DNA of 64,000 nt, from assembly GCF_002742625.1 (NCBI RefSeq), contig NZ_PEBF01000001.1, positions 4,836,001 to 4,900,000 of the forward strand. The letters run 5' to 3'. Origin of the DNA: Caulobacter sp. FWC2. Lineage in GTDB: Bacteria > Pseudomonadota > Alphaproteobacteria > Caulobacterales > Caulobacteraceae. This document shows, one piece after another, positions 17,430 to 26,724 of this stretch (position 1 is the stretch's first letter; the number at the start of each line of letters is the position of its first letter). The notes below the pieces were generated by a model, which ran no database searches, was not told the DNA's origin, and was given only the letters and a program-made list of their open reading frames with translations. A program made the translations under genes and the position numbers.

Positions 17430-18470
17430 TTACTGCGCCGGGGTCAGGTCCGTGCGCTTCTTCATCATCTCGTCGAAGCTGGTCCAGACGCCGTCCGAAC
17501 CGTGCCACTGGCCCTTGGTGGCGGCCTTGGAGTACTCGGTCGCCCGGGCCTCGAAGAAGTTGGCGTGCTCGACGCCCGACAGCAGCGACTGCAGCCAGGG
17601 CAGCGGGTTTTCCCTCACGCCGTACACTTCCGGCAGCTGCAGCTGGCGCAGGCGCCAGTCGGCGATGAAGCGGATATAGGCCTTGATGTCCTCGGGCGTC
17701 ATGCCCTGGATGTCGCCGGCCTCGAAGGCCAGGTCGATGAAGTTGTCTTCCATGCCGACCACGGTCTTGCAGCAGTCGACGATGTCGTCGGCCACGCTCT
17801 TGGTCACCGCGCCGGTTTCCTTGTTGAAGGCGTGGTACAGCTTGATGATGCCGTCGCAGTGCAGGCTCTCGTCGCGGATCGACCACGAGACGATCTGGCC
17901 CATGCCCTTCATCTTGTTGAAGCGCGGGAAGTTCATCAGCATGGCGAACGAGGCGAACAGCTGCAGGCCCTCGGTGAAGCCGCCGAACATCGCCAGGGTG
18001 CGGCAGATGTCGGCATTGGTCTCGACGCCGAACGTCTGCATGTAGTCGTGCTTGGCCTTCATGGCCTCGTATTCCATGAACGCCGAGAACTCGGTCTCGG
18101 GCATGCCGATGGTCTCGAGCAGCAGGGCGTAGGCCGCGATATGGATCGTCTCCATGTTCGCGAACGAGGCCAGCATCATCTTCACTTCGGTCGGTTTGAA
18201 CACCCGGCCGTAGCGCTCCATGTAGTTGTCCTGCACCTCGACGTCCGACTGGGTGAAGAAGCGGAAGATCTGCGTCAGCAGGTTCCGTTCCTTGTCGTTC
18301 AGCTTGACGGCCCAGTCCTTGAGGTCCTCGCCCAGCGGCACCTCTTCGGGCATCCAGTGGACCTGCTGCTGGGTCTTCCAGAAGTCGTAGGCCCACGGAT
18401 AGCGGAACGGCTTGTAGCCGCCCGACGGGGTCATCAGGCCGGGCAGGATGAGCGACGACGGAGCAGACAT
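17430..18470 (-). CDS. nrdB: Ribonucleotide reductase class I, small (beta) subunit
   Basis: Houses the diiron-tyrosyl radical cofactor that starts ribonucleotide reduction. The ATG at 18470 gives 346 residues; the frame extends 24 codons upstream without family similarity. Metal-site residues are visible: acidic ligand in QSDVEVQD (near 76-78), METIH (Glu107 and His110), FTEGLQL, and RDESLHCDG with ExxH. The radical Tyr is Tyr114, seven residues after Glu107 as in E. coli NrdB (Glu115, Tyr122). Its partner nrdA lies about 12 kb away on the same strand. Two NrdR-like boxes precede it. Confidence 0.96.
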   Translation of the reverse strand: MSAPSSLILPGLMTPSGGYKPFRYPWAYDFWKTQQQVHWMPEEVPLGEDLKDWAVKLNDKERNLLTQIFRFFTQSDVEVQDNYMERYGRVFKPTEVKMMLASFANMETIHIAAYALLLETIGMPETEFSAFMEYEAMKAKHDYMQTFGVETNADICRTLAMFGGFTEGLQLFASFAMLMNFPRFNKMKGMGQIVSWSIRDESLHCDGIIKLYHAFNKETGAVTKSVADDIVDCCKTVVGMEDNFIDLAFEAGDIQGMTPEDIKAYIRFIADWRLRQLQLPEVYGVRENPLPWLQSLLSGVEHANFFEARATEYSKAATKGQWHGSDGVWTSFDEMMKKRTDLTPAQ

Positions 18471-18554
18471 GGCGGGCCTCGGGAGCGAGAATCGAGCGGA
18501 CGGGGTAGGCTTAAGGCTACGGCAGGCCGACGCCCGACGCACCCTGATAGTGAC

Positions 18555-18599
18555 CCACTACATTTAGTGTGACAATGGGTCACGCCCACAACATAGGGG
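18555..18599 (-). promoter_or_regulatory. Pair of NrdR-like boxes upstream of nrdB
   Basis: Read on the minus strand, 18570-18555 is ACACTAAATGTAGTGG, close to the NrdR consensus ACACWATATATWGTGT. A weaker copy (CCCCTATGTTGTGG) occupies 18599-18586. Their offset is 31 bp, three helical turns, which is the usual spacing of tandem NrdR boxes. They lie 85-130 bp upstream of nrdB. The outer box ends only 7 bp before the GTG start of the divergent GST gene. Confidence 0.75.
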
Positions 18600-18606
18600 A
18601 TGATTT

Positions 18607-19278
18607 GTGGAGAAACCGTTCACGATTTTCAGCGCCCTCGGCTCGGGCGGCGTCCCCGTCGAGGCGGCCATGACCTTGATCGGCTTGCCTTTTGAGGTGA
18701 TCGAGGCCCCGACCTGGGAGGGCGAGGCCGAGCAGGCCAAGGTCGCCGCCATCAATCCCCTTAAGCAGATTCCCGCCATGGTCACTCCGGACGGCGAGAC
18801 GATCACCGAGAGCGCCGCAATGCTGATCTGGCTGGCCGACCGCTATCCGGCGGCGCGGCTGGCGCCGGGGATCGACGACCCCGCGCGGGCCCAGTTCCTG
18901 CGCTGGATGACCTTCATCCCGGCCTCGATCTATTCGCTGTTCTGGGTGCGGGATGACCCGTCGCGCCTGGTGGGCGAAGACCCCGAAACCCAGGCCCGCG
19001 TGAAAGCCGCCACCGCCGAGCGCATCCTCGACTGCTGGCGAATGATGGAGAGCCAGCTGACGCCGGGTCGATATCTGCTGGGCGACGAGCTGAGCGTGCT
19101 GGACCTCTACGTCACGGTGGTCAGCCGCTGGGGCCCGCGCCGGGTGCGGTTCTACGAGGCCGCGCCGAGGATGAGCGAGGTGGTGAAGCGGGTGGACGCC
19201 GATCCGAGGCTGACGGGGTTCTGGGAGCGGCGGTTTCCATTCTTCGAAGGCTGGGAGCGACTGGGGCAGCAGGCGTGA
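18607..19278 (+). CDS. Glutathione S-transferase family protein
   Basis: A 223-residue GST-fold protein. The N-terminal thioredoxin-like domain (TIFSALGSGGVPVEAAMTLIGLPFEVIE) includes the cis-proline region QIPAMVTPDG and the glutathione-binding TESAAM motif; an all-helical C-terminal domain follows with LLGDELSVLDLYVTVVSRW. A GTG start at 18607 is chosen: an AGGGGA ribosome site lies 6-7 bases upstream and the N-terminus matches the family. The substrate is unknown. It is divergent from nrdB, and the shared 136-bp region holds the NrdR-like boxes. Confidence 0.88.
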   Translation: MEKPFTIFSALGSGGVPVEAAMTLIGLPFEVIEAPTWEGEAEQAKVAAINPLKQIPAMVTPDGETITESAAMLIWLADRYPAARLAPGIDDPARAQFLRWMTFIPASIYSLFWVRDDPSRLVGEDPETQARVKAATAERILDCWRMMESQLTPGRYLLGDELSVLDLYVTVVSRWGPRRVRFYEAAPRMSEVVKRVDADPRLTGFWERRFPFFEGWERLGQQA

Positions 19279-19350
19279 CGCGTCCATCGCGCGCTAAGCC
19301 TTCGAAAACCAACCCTGGGTTACGGTCGGCCGTCCACTCCGGAGGGTCGC

Positions 19351-19683
19351 ATGGAATTCCTGCTGACGATCATGGGCGTCATGACCCTTTGCATGCTGCG
19401 TCCGCACTACAACGAGTTCAAATCCGGCAAGTATCGGCCAAGCAAGAGCGTCTGGCTGGTGGTGATCCTGGTCGTGTTCAGCGGACTCAGCTGGGTCGGC
19501 GCCCTGGCCTGGGACCACAGCCTACCGCCCTATCTGTCGCAAGGCTTGCCGGGCGTGATCACCGGCTCGTGCGGCGCCCTGACCTTCGCGGCGCTGTTCG
19601 TCATCCCGGCCCTACTGTCCGCGCTGCTGGCCCAGACCCTGACCGGGACCTGGTGGATAATCCGCGGACGTCCCTCGGCCTGA
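19351..19683 (+). CDS. Small membrane protein, 110 residues, unknown function
   Basis: Three membrane segments are evident: residues 2-16 (short, EFLLTIMGVMTLCML), 34-52 (VWLVVILVVFSGLSWVGAL) and about 72-98 (CGALTFAALFVIPALLSALL), with a basic loop (NEFKSGKYRPSKS) between the first two. A GGAGGG ribosome site precedes the ATG. I recognise no family. It lies 10 bp upstream of an AraC-type regulator gene on the same strand and probably shares its transcript. Confidence 0.65.
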   Translation: MEFLLTIMGVMTLCMLRPHYNEFKSGKYRPSKSVWLVVILVVFSGLSWVGALAWDHSLPPYLSQGLPGVITGSCGALTFAALFVIPALLSALLAQTLTGTWWIIRGRPSA

Positions 19684-19693
19684 GCACCCGGTG

Positions 19694-20764
19694 ATGGAGC
19701 AGCTCGACGTCGTCGTCCGCGTCGCCGGCGCGACCCTGTTGCTGTTCCTGGCGGCCTTGCTGGCGCGGGAGCCGCGCACGCGGCGGCTGGCGGTCTATTT
19801 CGCGCCGATGGCCGTGTGCCTGGCGGGCTTCCTGGCCGGCAATACGCCGGACCCGGCGCTGCGCCTCGGCGGACCGTTGGGCCACATCGGCGCGCTGATC
19901 GCCGGCTATGCGGCCGCCTTCCTGTGGTGGTTCTGCCTGGCCAGTTTCGATCCGACCTTCCGGCCGCGCGGCGGGGTGCTGGCGGCGGGCCTGGCCTGGA
20001 TCGCGATCGCCAGCGCCGATCGCGGCCTGCTGGGTCCGGCGGTCGAGGGCAAGGGCCTGTCCTGGCTGCTGATCGCGCTGGGCCTGTCGATGATCGGCTA
20101 CCTGGCCTGGCGGCTGGTTCGCGACCGCGAGGGCGACCTGGTCGAGGAGAGCCGCCGCGCCCGGGTGCTGGTCGTCGTGCTGCTGGCCGGACAGCTGCTG
20201 GCCGACTTTCTGGTGGATCTGGTCATGGGCCTGGACTGGGGGCCGCCGGCCTTCACCATCGTCCAGAACGCCGTCTTCCTGGCCTTCAGCGCCTGGCTGG
20301 CCCTGCGCCTGCTGCCGGTCTCGCCGCCCCTCGCCGCGCCCGCGCCTGTGGTCTTGCCCGCTGCCCTGCCCGCCTCCGGGGACGAGGCGCGACTGGCCGA
20401 GCGCCTGCGGGTGTTGATCGAGGTCGAGCGGGTCCATCTTGAGCCCGACCTGACCTTCGCCGACTTCGCCCGCCGCATGGGCGCGCCGGAGAAGACAGTG
20501 CGGGCCTTCATCAACCACCGCCTGGGCCACGACCACTTTCGGGCCTTCCTCAATGTCCCCCGCGTCGCCGAGGCCCGCCGGCGCCTGGCCGATCCCGCCC
20601 ATGCCGGCGACAAGCTGATCACCATCGCCCTGGACAGTGGCTTTGCCTCCCTGGCCTCGTTCAACCGCGCCTTCCAGGCCGTCGAGGGCCGGCCGCCCAG
20701 CGCTTTCCGCGCATCTGGCCGGGTTCCGAGGAACGATCCGCCGCCTTCTGAGGAGCCGGCCTGA
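19694..20764 (+). CDS. AraC-family regulator with membrane N-terminal domain
   Basis: 356 residues. The N-terminal ~205 residues contain about six hydrophobic segments (for example VAGATLLLFLAALLA, MAVCLAGFLAG, WLLIALGLSMIGYLAW, LVVVLLAGQLLADFLVDLVMG); the C-terminal ~100 residues are an AraC-type HTH with LTFADFARRMGAPEKTVRAF and the signature ITIALDSGFASLASFNRAFQ. This layout suggests a membrane-embedded sensor coupled to DNA binding. The CPBP protease gene follows 43 bp downstream. A second protein of the same design lies at 57 kb. The regulated genes and the signal are unknown. Confidence 0.85.
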   Translation: MEQLDVVVRVAGATLLLFLAALLAREPRTRRLAVYFAPMAVCLAGFLAGNTPDPALRLGGPLGHIGALIAGYAAAFLWWFCLASFDPTFRPRGGVLAAGLAWIAIASADRGLLGPAVEGKGLSWLLIALGLSMIGYLAWRLVRDREGDLVEESRRARVLVVVLLAGQLLADFLVDLVMGLDWGPPAFTIVQNAVFLAFSAWLALRLLPVSPPLAAPAPVVLPAALPASGDEARLAERLRVLIEVERVHLEPDLTFADFARRMGAPEKTVRAFINHRLGHDHFRAFLNVPRVAEARRRLADPAHAGDKLITIALDSGFASLASFNRAFQAVEGRPPSAFRASGRVPRNDPPPSEEPA

Positions 20765-20807
20765 GCCGCCGCCGCTAGAGCCCTCTCATCATCTGCGGAG
20801 GGGTTTC

Positions 20808-21518
20808 ATGGACGGACTCATGGGGATCGGCCTGGTGCTGGCGCTGTTGCTGGGCGCGGGCGGCTTGATCGGGCTGCTGGGACGGCGCGAGCAGTTCTCG
20901 CCGCGCTGGTTGCTGGCGGCGGCCGGGCTGGTGCTGCTCAACGATGCGCTGCTGACCCGCTTCTATGGCCGCCTGCCCGACCTGATCCCCGGCCATTGGA
21001 ACTGGGAGGGCAAGCTCCTGGCCTTGCTGGACACGCTGGCCGTGGCCTCCCTGCCCGCCCTGGGGTGGACGCGCAGCGGCCTGACCCTGCGCCAGGCCGA
21101 CCTGAAGGCCCCACTGATCGTCGCCGGGCTATATGGCCTGCTGTTCGTCGGCCTGGCCCTGGCCTTTCCCAACGAGCCCAACACCGCCGAGACCCTGGCC
21201 TTCCAGCTGACCATGCCGGGCCTGGAGGAAGAGGCCTTCTATCGCGGCGTCCTGCTGCTGGTCCTGGGGCAGGCCTTCACCGGCCGAGTGCGCGTCCTGG
21301 GCGTCGACTGGGGCTGGGGCGCGCTGCTGTCCTGCGCCCTGTTCGGCCTGGCCCACGCGCTGGGGGTCTCGCACGGCAAGGTCGGTTTCGAGCCGCTGAT
21401 CTTCGCCCTGACCGCCGGTCCCTCGCTGATCGCGGTCTGGGTCCGCCTACGCACGGGGAGCATTTTATTGCCCGTTCTGATGCACAACTTTGGCAATGCG
21501 GCATCATTGTTCCTCTAA
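20808..21518 (+). CDS. CPBP-family intramembrane metalloprotease
   Basis: 236 residues with about eight membrane segments. The CPBP (Rce1-like) motifs are present in order: EEEAFYRG (about residue 143), FGLAHALG, and HNFGN near the C-terminus, supplying Glu and His residues of the active site. Bacterial members process or protect membrane peptides. It follows the membrane AraC gene, so the two may form a sensing-response pair. The ATG at 20808 is used because a CGGAGGGG ribosome site lies just upstream; the longer frame overlaps the regulator gene out of frame. Confidence 0.88.
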   Translation: MDGLMGIGLVLALLLGAGGLIGLLGRREQFSPRWLLAAAGLVLLNDALLTRFYGRLPDLIPGHWNWEGKLLALLDTLAVASLPALGWTRSGLTLRQADLKAPLIVAGLYGLLFVGLALAFPNEPNTAETLAFQLTMPGLEEEAFYRGVLLLVLGQAFTGRVRVLGVDWGWGALLSCALFGLAHALGVSHGKVGFEPLIFALTAGPSLIAVWVRLRTGSILLPVLMHNFGNAASLFL

Positions 21519-21531
21519 AGCGGCTTTACGT

Positions 21532-21560
21532 GGCGGCGCTTCCTCGCTAGAAGCGCCGCC
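21532..21560. terminator. GC-rich hairpin downstream of the CPBP gene
   Basis: A perfect 10-bp stem (GGCGGCGCTT / AAGCGCCGCC) with a 9-base loop lies 14 bp after the CPBP stop. No U-run follows, so it may be a weak terminator or RNA stabiliser rather than a classic intrinsic terminator. Confidence 0.55.
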
Positions 21561-21565
21561 GATGA

Positions 21566-22783
<1,218 letters not shown>

Positions 22784-22805
22784 GGCTCGCTGAGGGGCGG
22801 GCGGC

Positions 22806-22911
22806 TAGAGCATTTTCCGATCCAACTGGATCGGAGAAATGCTCTAGCGTTTTGTTTTGACGCATTTTCTAACGACGAACCGGTATCCACTTCGTCGGAA
22901 AATGCTCTAGA
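22806..22911. repeat. Extragenic palindromic repeat (GAGCATTTTCCGA family), copy A
   Basis: TAGAGCATTTTCCGATCC pairs with GGATCGGAGAAATGCTCTA to form one hairpin; a second follows: CGCATTTTCTAACGACGAA ... TTCGTCGGAAAATGCTC with ACCGGTATCC between. The second hairpin recurs at 28057-28104 almost unchanged. The right end supplies the TAG stop codon of the LysR gene. Confidence 0.85.
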
Positions 22912-23833
22912 CCGCTCGCCCCATCGGCCAGTCGACATCGACCTCCGCCGCCAGGAAGTCGATGAACGCCCGCACTCGGGCCGGCAGCGGACCGGCATGG
23001 CCGACATAGACGGCGCTGACCGTCTCCAGCTCGCCGGAATTGAAGTCGTCCAGCACCGGGACCAGCCGGCCCGCCCGGATATGGTCGACGATGTGGAAGA
23101 TGCCGAGCTTGGTGATCCCCTGCCCGGCCAGGGCCAGGTGCGTGGCGCTCTCGCCGTCTCCGACCATGGCCCGGCCGAGCGCCGGATAGCACACCCGCTC
23201 GCCCTCGATCTTAAACGGCCACTCGTCGCACTGGCGCGAGAAGTTGAAGGTGATCAGGTCGTGATCGGCCAGGTCGTCAGGATGCTGCGGCGTCCCGCGT
23301 CGCGCCAGATAGTCGGGCGAAGCGACCAGGACGGTGCGGCTGTCGCCCAGCTTCTTGGCGACAAGCTGCGAGGGCCGCATCGGCCCGACCCGGATCGCCA
23401 GCTCGGTCCGCTCGTCCAGGAGGTCGATGATCTGGTCGGTCAGGGTCACGTCGACCTGGACCTCGGGGTTCAAGGCCGTGAACTTCGGGACCAGGGGCAG
23501 CAGGTGATGCAGGCCGAACGGCACATTGGCGTTGATCCGCAGCCGGCCGCGCGGCACGGCGCAGGCGGCGACCGAGCGCTCGGCCTCGTCCAGGTCGGCC
23601 AGCACCCGCAGGGTTCGCTCGTGGAAGGTCAGGCCCTCGGCGGTCAGCTGCAGCTTGCGGGTCGACCGGTTGATCAGCCGCGAGCCGAGCCGCGCCTCCA
23701 GCCGCGCCACCAGCTTGCTGACCGCCGACGGGGTCATCGACATCGCCTTGGCGGCGGCCGTGAAGCCGCCTTCCTCGACGACGCGGGCGAAGACCTCCAT
23801 CTCCCCCGAGCGATTGATCTCCGAGCGCGCCAT
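22907..23833 (-). CDS. LysR-family transcriptional regulator
   Basis: 308 residues. The winged HTH is at the N-terminus (GGFTAAAKAMSMTPSAVSKLVARLEARLG, about residues 22-50), followed by the periplasmic-binding-like effector domain from residue 95 (RGRLRINANVPFGLHHLLPL). It is divergently transcribed from an MFS transporter gene with a 96-bp shared promoter region, the usual arrangement when a LysR protein controls its neighbour. Its final stop codon lies inside an extragenic repeat, so the last residues may have been shaped by repeat insertion. Confidence 0.92.
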   Translation of the reverse strand: MARSEINRSGEMEVFARVVEEGGFTAAAKAMSMTPSAVSKLVARLEARLGSRLINRSTRKLQLTAEGLTFHERTLRVLADLDEAERSVAACAVPRGRLRINANVPFGLHHLLPLVPKFTALNPEVQVDVTLTDQIIDLLDERTELAIRVGPMRPSQLVAKKLGDSRTVLVASPDYLARRGTPQHPDDLADHDLITFNFSRQCDEWPFKIEGERVCYPALGRAMVGDGESATHLALAGQGITKLGIFHIVDHIRAGRLVPVLDDFNSGELETVSAVYVGHAGPLPARVRAFIDFLAAEVDVDWPMGRAV

Positions 23834-23929
23834 TGTGCCCTCATTTCACAAGTAAAGTTCCTTCATCCAATCTAATTCATCGAACATGCCGGCGCTATCT
23901 GGGGGTCCGAACCCAATACGAGAGCCGTC

Positions 23930-25096
23930 ATGCCCCTCGCCCTCTATGCCCTGACCGTCGGCGCCTTCGGCATCGGCGTCACCGAATTCATCATCATGGG
24001 CCTGCTGATGCAGGTCTCCGCCGATCTCGGCGTCTCGATCCCCACCGCCGGCCTGCTGATGACCGGCTACGCCCTGGGCGTCTTCGTCGGCGCGCCGATC
24101 CTGACCATCGCCACCCGCCGCCTGCCGAAGAAGACCACCCTGCTGGTGCTGATGGCGATCTTCACCCTGGGCAACATCCTGGCCGCCATCGCCCCTACCT
24201 ACGGCATCCTGATGGGCGCGCGGCTCGTGACCGCCCTGGCGCACGGCACGTTCTTTGGCGTCGGATCGCTGGTCGCCGTCTCGCTGGTGGCGCCCGAGCG
24301 CAAGGCCTCGGCGATCTCGATCATGTTCACCGGCCTGACCCTGGCCACCCTGCTGGGCGTGCCGTTCGGCGCGTGGCTGGGCCTGGCCTTCGGCTGGCGG
24401 ATGGCCTTCTGGGCCGTGGCCGGCGTCGGCGCCCTGGCCTTCGTCGTCCTCGCCGCCTTGGTCCCGAGCGCAAAAGAGACGGCCGAACCCGCGCCGCTGC
24501 GCGAGGAGTTCGCCGTGCTGGCCCGCCGGCAGGTGCAGCTGGGCCTGGCCATGACCGTGCTGGGCTTTGGCGGCGTGTTCGCGGTCTTCACCTATATCCA
24601 GCCGATCCTGACAGAGCTGGCCGGCTTCTCGCAGGCCGCCGTCTCGCCGATCCTGCTGGTGTTCGGCGCGGGCCTGGTGGCCGGCAACCTGGCGGGCGGC
24701 CGCTGGGCCGACAAGAGCCTGAACGCGGCCCTGGCTGGCACGCTGGTCCTGCTGACGCTCGTGATGGGCGCCTCGGCCTTCGCCTTCCATAGCCAGGTCG
24801 GTGCTGTGATCGCCGCCTTCCTGCTGGGCGCGGCCGCCTTCGCCACCGTCTCGCCGCTGCAGATGCGGGTGCTGAGCCAGGCCGGCGGCGCGGGCCAGGG
24901 CCTGGCCTCCAGCCTGAACATCGCCGCCTTCAACCTGGGCAACGCCTTCGGCGCCTGGCTGGGCGGGGCGGTGATCGACCACGGCCCGGGCCTGTCGGCC
25001 GTGCCCCTGGTCGCCGCCGTGGTGCCGTTGTCGGCGCTGGCCCTGGCCGCCTTCAGCCTGCGCCTGGAGCGACGGACGGGTCCGGTCCTGGCCTGA
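23930..25096 (+). CDS. MFS transporter, DHA1 (AraJ/YdhP-like) drug or sugar exporter
   Basis: 388 residues with twelve predicted membrane segments. The N-terminus ALYALTVGAFGIGVTEFIIMGLL is characteristic of the AraJ/SotB branch. The motif-A loop is ATRRLPKKTTLL between segments 2 and 3, and the motif-C-like GLTLATLLGVPFGAWLG lies in segment 5. The likely role is proton-driven export of a small molecule; the substrate is not visible in sequence. It is divergent from the LysR gene, which probably regulates it. Confidence 0.9.
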   Translation: MPLALYALTVGAFGIGVTEFIIMGLLMQVSADLGVSIPTAGLLMTGYALGVFVGAPILTIATRRLPKKTTLLVLMAIFTLGNILAAIAPTYGILMGARLVTALAHGTFFGVGSLVAVSLVAPERKASAISIMFTGLTLATLLGVPFGAWLGLAFGWRMAFWAVAGVGALAFVVLAALVPSAKETAEPAPLREEFAVLARRQVQLGLAMTVLGFGGVFAVFTYIQPILTELAGFSQAAVSPILLVFGAGLVAGNLAGGRWADKSLNAALAGTLVLLTLVMGASAFAFHSQVGAVIAAFLLGAAAFATVSPLQMRVLSQAGGAGQGLASSLNIAAFNLGNAFGAWLGGAVIDHGPGLSAVPLVAAVVPLSALALAAFSLRLERRTGPVLA

Positions 25097-25133
25097 ATAG
25101 GCAGGGGCCGGGCTTGCTGCTAAGCACCGGCCC

Positions 25134-25904
25134 ATGCTGACCGATCCGTTCTTCTACGCGGTGGCGATTCCCGCCGTGATCCTGCTGGGCCTGGCCAAGG
25201 GCGGGTTCGCCGGGATCGGCGTGGTGGCCGTACCGCTGATGGCCCTGGCTGTCTCGCCGGTCGTGGCCGCCTCGATCACCCTGCCCATCCTGCTGGTCCA
25301 GGACGTGGTCAGCGTCTGGGCCTTCCGGAAGAGCTGGGACAAGGGCCTGCTGATCCTGATGCTGCCGGCCGCGGCGTTGGGGATCTTCCTGGGCTGGGCC
25401 CTGGCCGCCTTCGTCAAGGAGGCCGCCGTCGAGCTGGCCGTGGGCCTGATCTCGGTCGCCTTCGCCCTGCAGCGCCTGTGGGCCGAGCGCGCCGTCAAGG
25501 CCGCCGCCCAGGTCGAGGCGGCTCCAGACCGGCCCTGGCTGGGCGCGATCTGCGGCGCGGCGGCCGGCTTCACCAGCCAGATCGCCCACGCCGGCGGCCC
25601 GCCCTTCCAGATCTACGTCCTGCCCCGCCGCCTGCCGCGCGACGCCTTCATCGGCACCAGCGCCATCTTCTTCGCGGTCGTCAACTGGATGAAGGTGCCG
25701 GCCTACATCGCCCTGGGCCAGTTCACGCCCAAGGTGCTGGCCACCGCCGGCGTACTGCTGCCCCTGGCCATCGCCTCGACCTGGGGCGGGGTCTGGGTGG
25801 TGCGCAAGGTGCCCGCCGAGGGCTTCTACAAGGTCATCTACGTCCTGCTGGTCGCGGTCGGCGGCAAGCTGGTGTTCGACGGGGCCAGAGGTCTTTTCTT
25901 CTAA
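25134..25904 (+). CDS. TauE/SafE-family sulfite/organosulfur exporter
   Basis: 256 residues with about eight membrane segments in two repeats. The family start PAVILLGLAKGGFAGIGVVAVPLMAL is repeated in weaker form at GAICGAAAGFTSQIAHAGGPP in the second half, the usual internal duplication. Members export sulfite, sulfoacetate or similar anions. It follows the MFS gene by 37 bp on the same strand and may belong to the same LysR-controlled unit. Confidence 0.9.
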   Translation: MLTDPFFYAVAIPAVILLGLAKGGFAGIGVVAVPLMALAVSPVVAASITLPILLVQDVVSVWAFRKSWDKGLLILMLPAAALGIFLGWALAAFVKEAAVELAVGLISVAFALQRLWAERAVKAAAQVEAAPDRPWLGAICGAAAGFTSQIAHAGGPPFQIYVLPRRLPRDAFIGTSAIFFAVVNWMKVPAYIALGQFTPKVLATAGVLLPLAIASTWGGVWVVRKVPAEGFYKVIYVLLVAVGGKLVFDGARGLFF

Positions 25905-26031
25905 GGCCCGGCGTCGCTGATTTTCCCGCGATCGTGTCGCCCACGCCCTTTCGCGGCCACGAAGATCGACGCTTATATGTCACGGAACGATCCTACCGTT
26001 CGGACGTACTGAATTTCGCATTGGGCGGGAC

Positions 26032-26715
26032 ATGACGACCACCACGACCGACATCATCGCTGCCGAGGTCGCGACGCATTATCCGACCCCGGCCGCCAAG
26101 TGCGCCGACCTGATCGTGCACCTGGCGGGCCTGGCCTGCGCCCTGCTGGGCGGCGGCATCCTGTTGGGCCTGGCCTTCGGCGCGGGCAACCTGAAGCAGG
26201 TCGCCGCGGTCAGCGTCTACACCGTGGGCCTGATCCTGATGCTGTCGCTGTCGACCGCCTACAACTTCGCCAAGGCCCGCTGGCGGCCGCTGCTGCGCCG
26301 CTTCGACCACGCCGGCATCTTCGTGATGATCGCCGCTTCGTACACGCCCTTCACCACCCAGAACCTGCACGGCTGGTGGGCCATCGGCATGACCACGGCG
26401 GTGTGGACCGTCGCCGGCGCCGGCGTGCTGGCCAAGCTGTTCCTGCCGGGCCTGGACAAGCGCTTCTGGGTCGGCCTCTACCTCGCCCTCGGCTGGCTCG
26501 TTTTGGTCGCCATCAAGCCGATGATCGAAGGCCTGTCCTGGGTGGCCCTGCTGCTGCTGGCCATCGGCGGCCTGGTCTATTCCACCGGCACCATCTTCTA
26601 CCTGATGCGCCGCCTGAAGTTCCGCCGCGCCATCTGGCACGGCCACGTCATCGGCGGCGCGGGCCTGCACTACGCGGCCGTCCTGGTGGGCGTGGTGCTG
26701 GCCGGCGCGCGCTAG
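26032..26715 (+). CDS. trhA: Hemolysin III / PAQR-family membrane protein TrhA
   Basis: 227 residues with seven membrane segments. It carries the PAQR metal site: the early Ser/Asp region STAYNFAKARWRPLLRRFDHAG and the C-terminal HGHVIGGAGLHYAAVLVG with two conserved histidines. Although first named hemolysin III, bacterial members affect membrane-lipid balance rather than acting as toxins. A patatin-like phospholipase gene starts 9 bp downstream, making a lipid-related gene pair. Confidence 0.9.
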   Translation: MTTTTTDIIAAEVATHYPTPAAKCADLIVHLAGLACALLGGGILLGLAFGAGNLKQVAAVSVYTVGLILMLSLSTAYNFAKARWRPLLRRFDHAGIFVMIAASYTPFTTQNLHGWWAIGMTTAVWTVAGAGVLAKLFLPGLDKRFWVGLYLALGWLVLVAIKPMIEGLSWVALLLLAIGGLVYSTGTIFYLMRRLKFRRAIWHGHVIGGAGLHYAAVLVGVVLAGAR

Positions 26716-26724
26716 AGGACAGCC

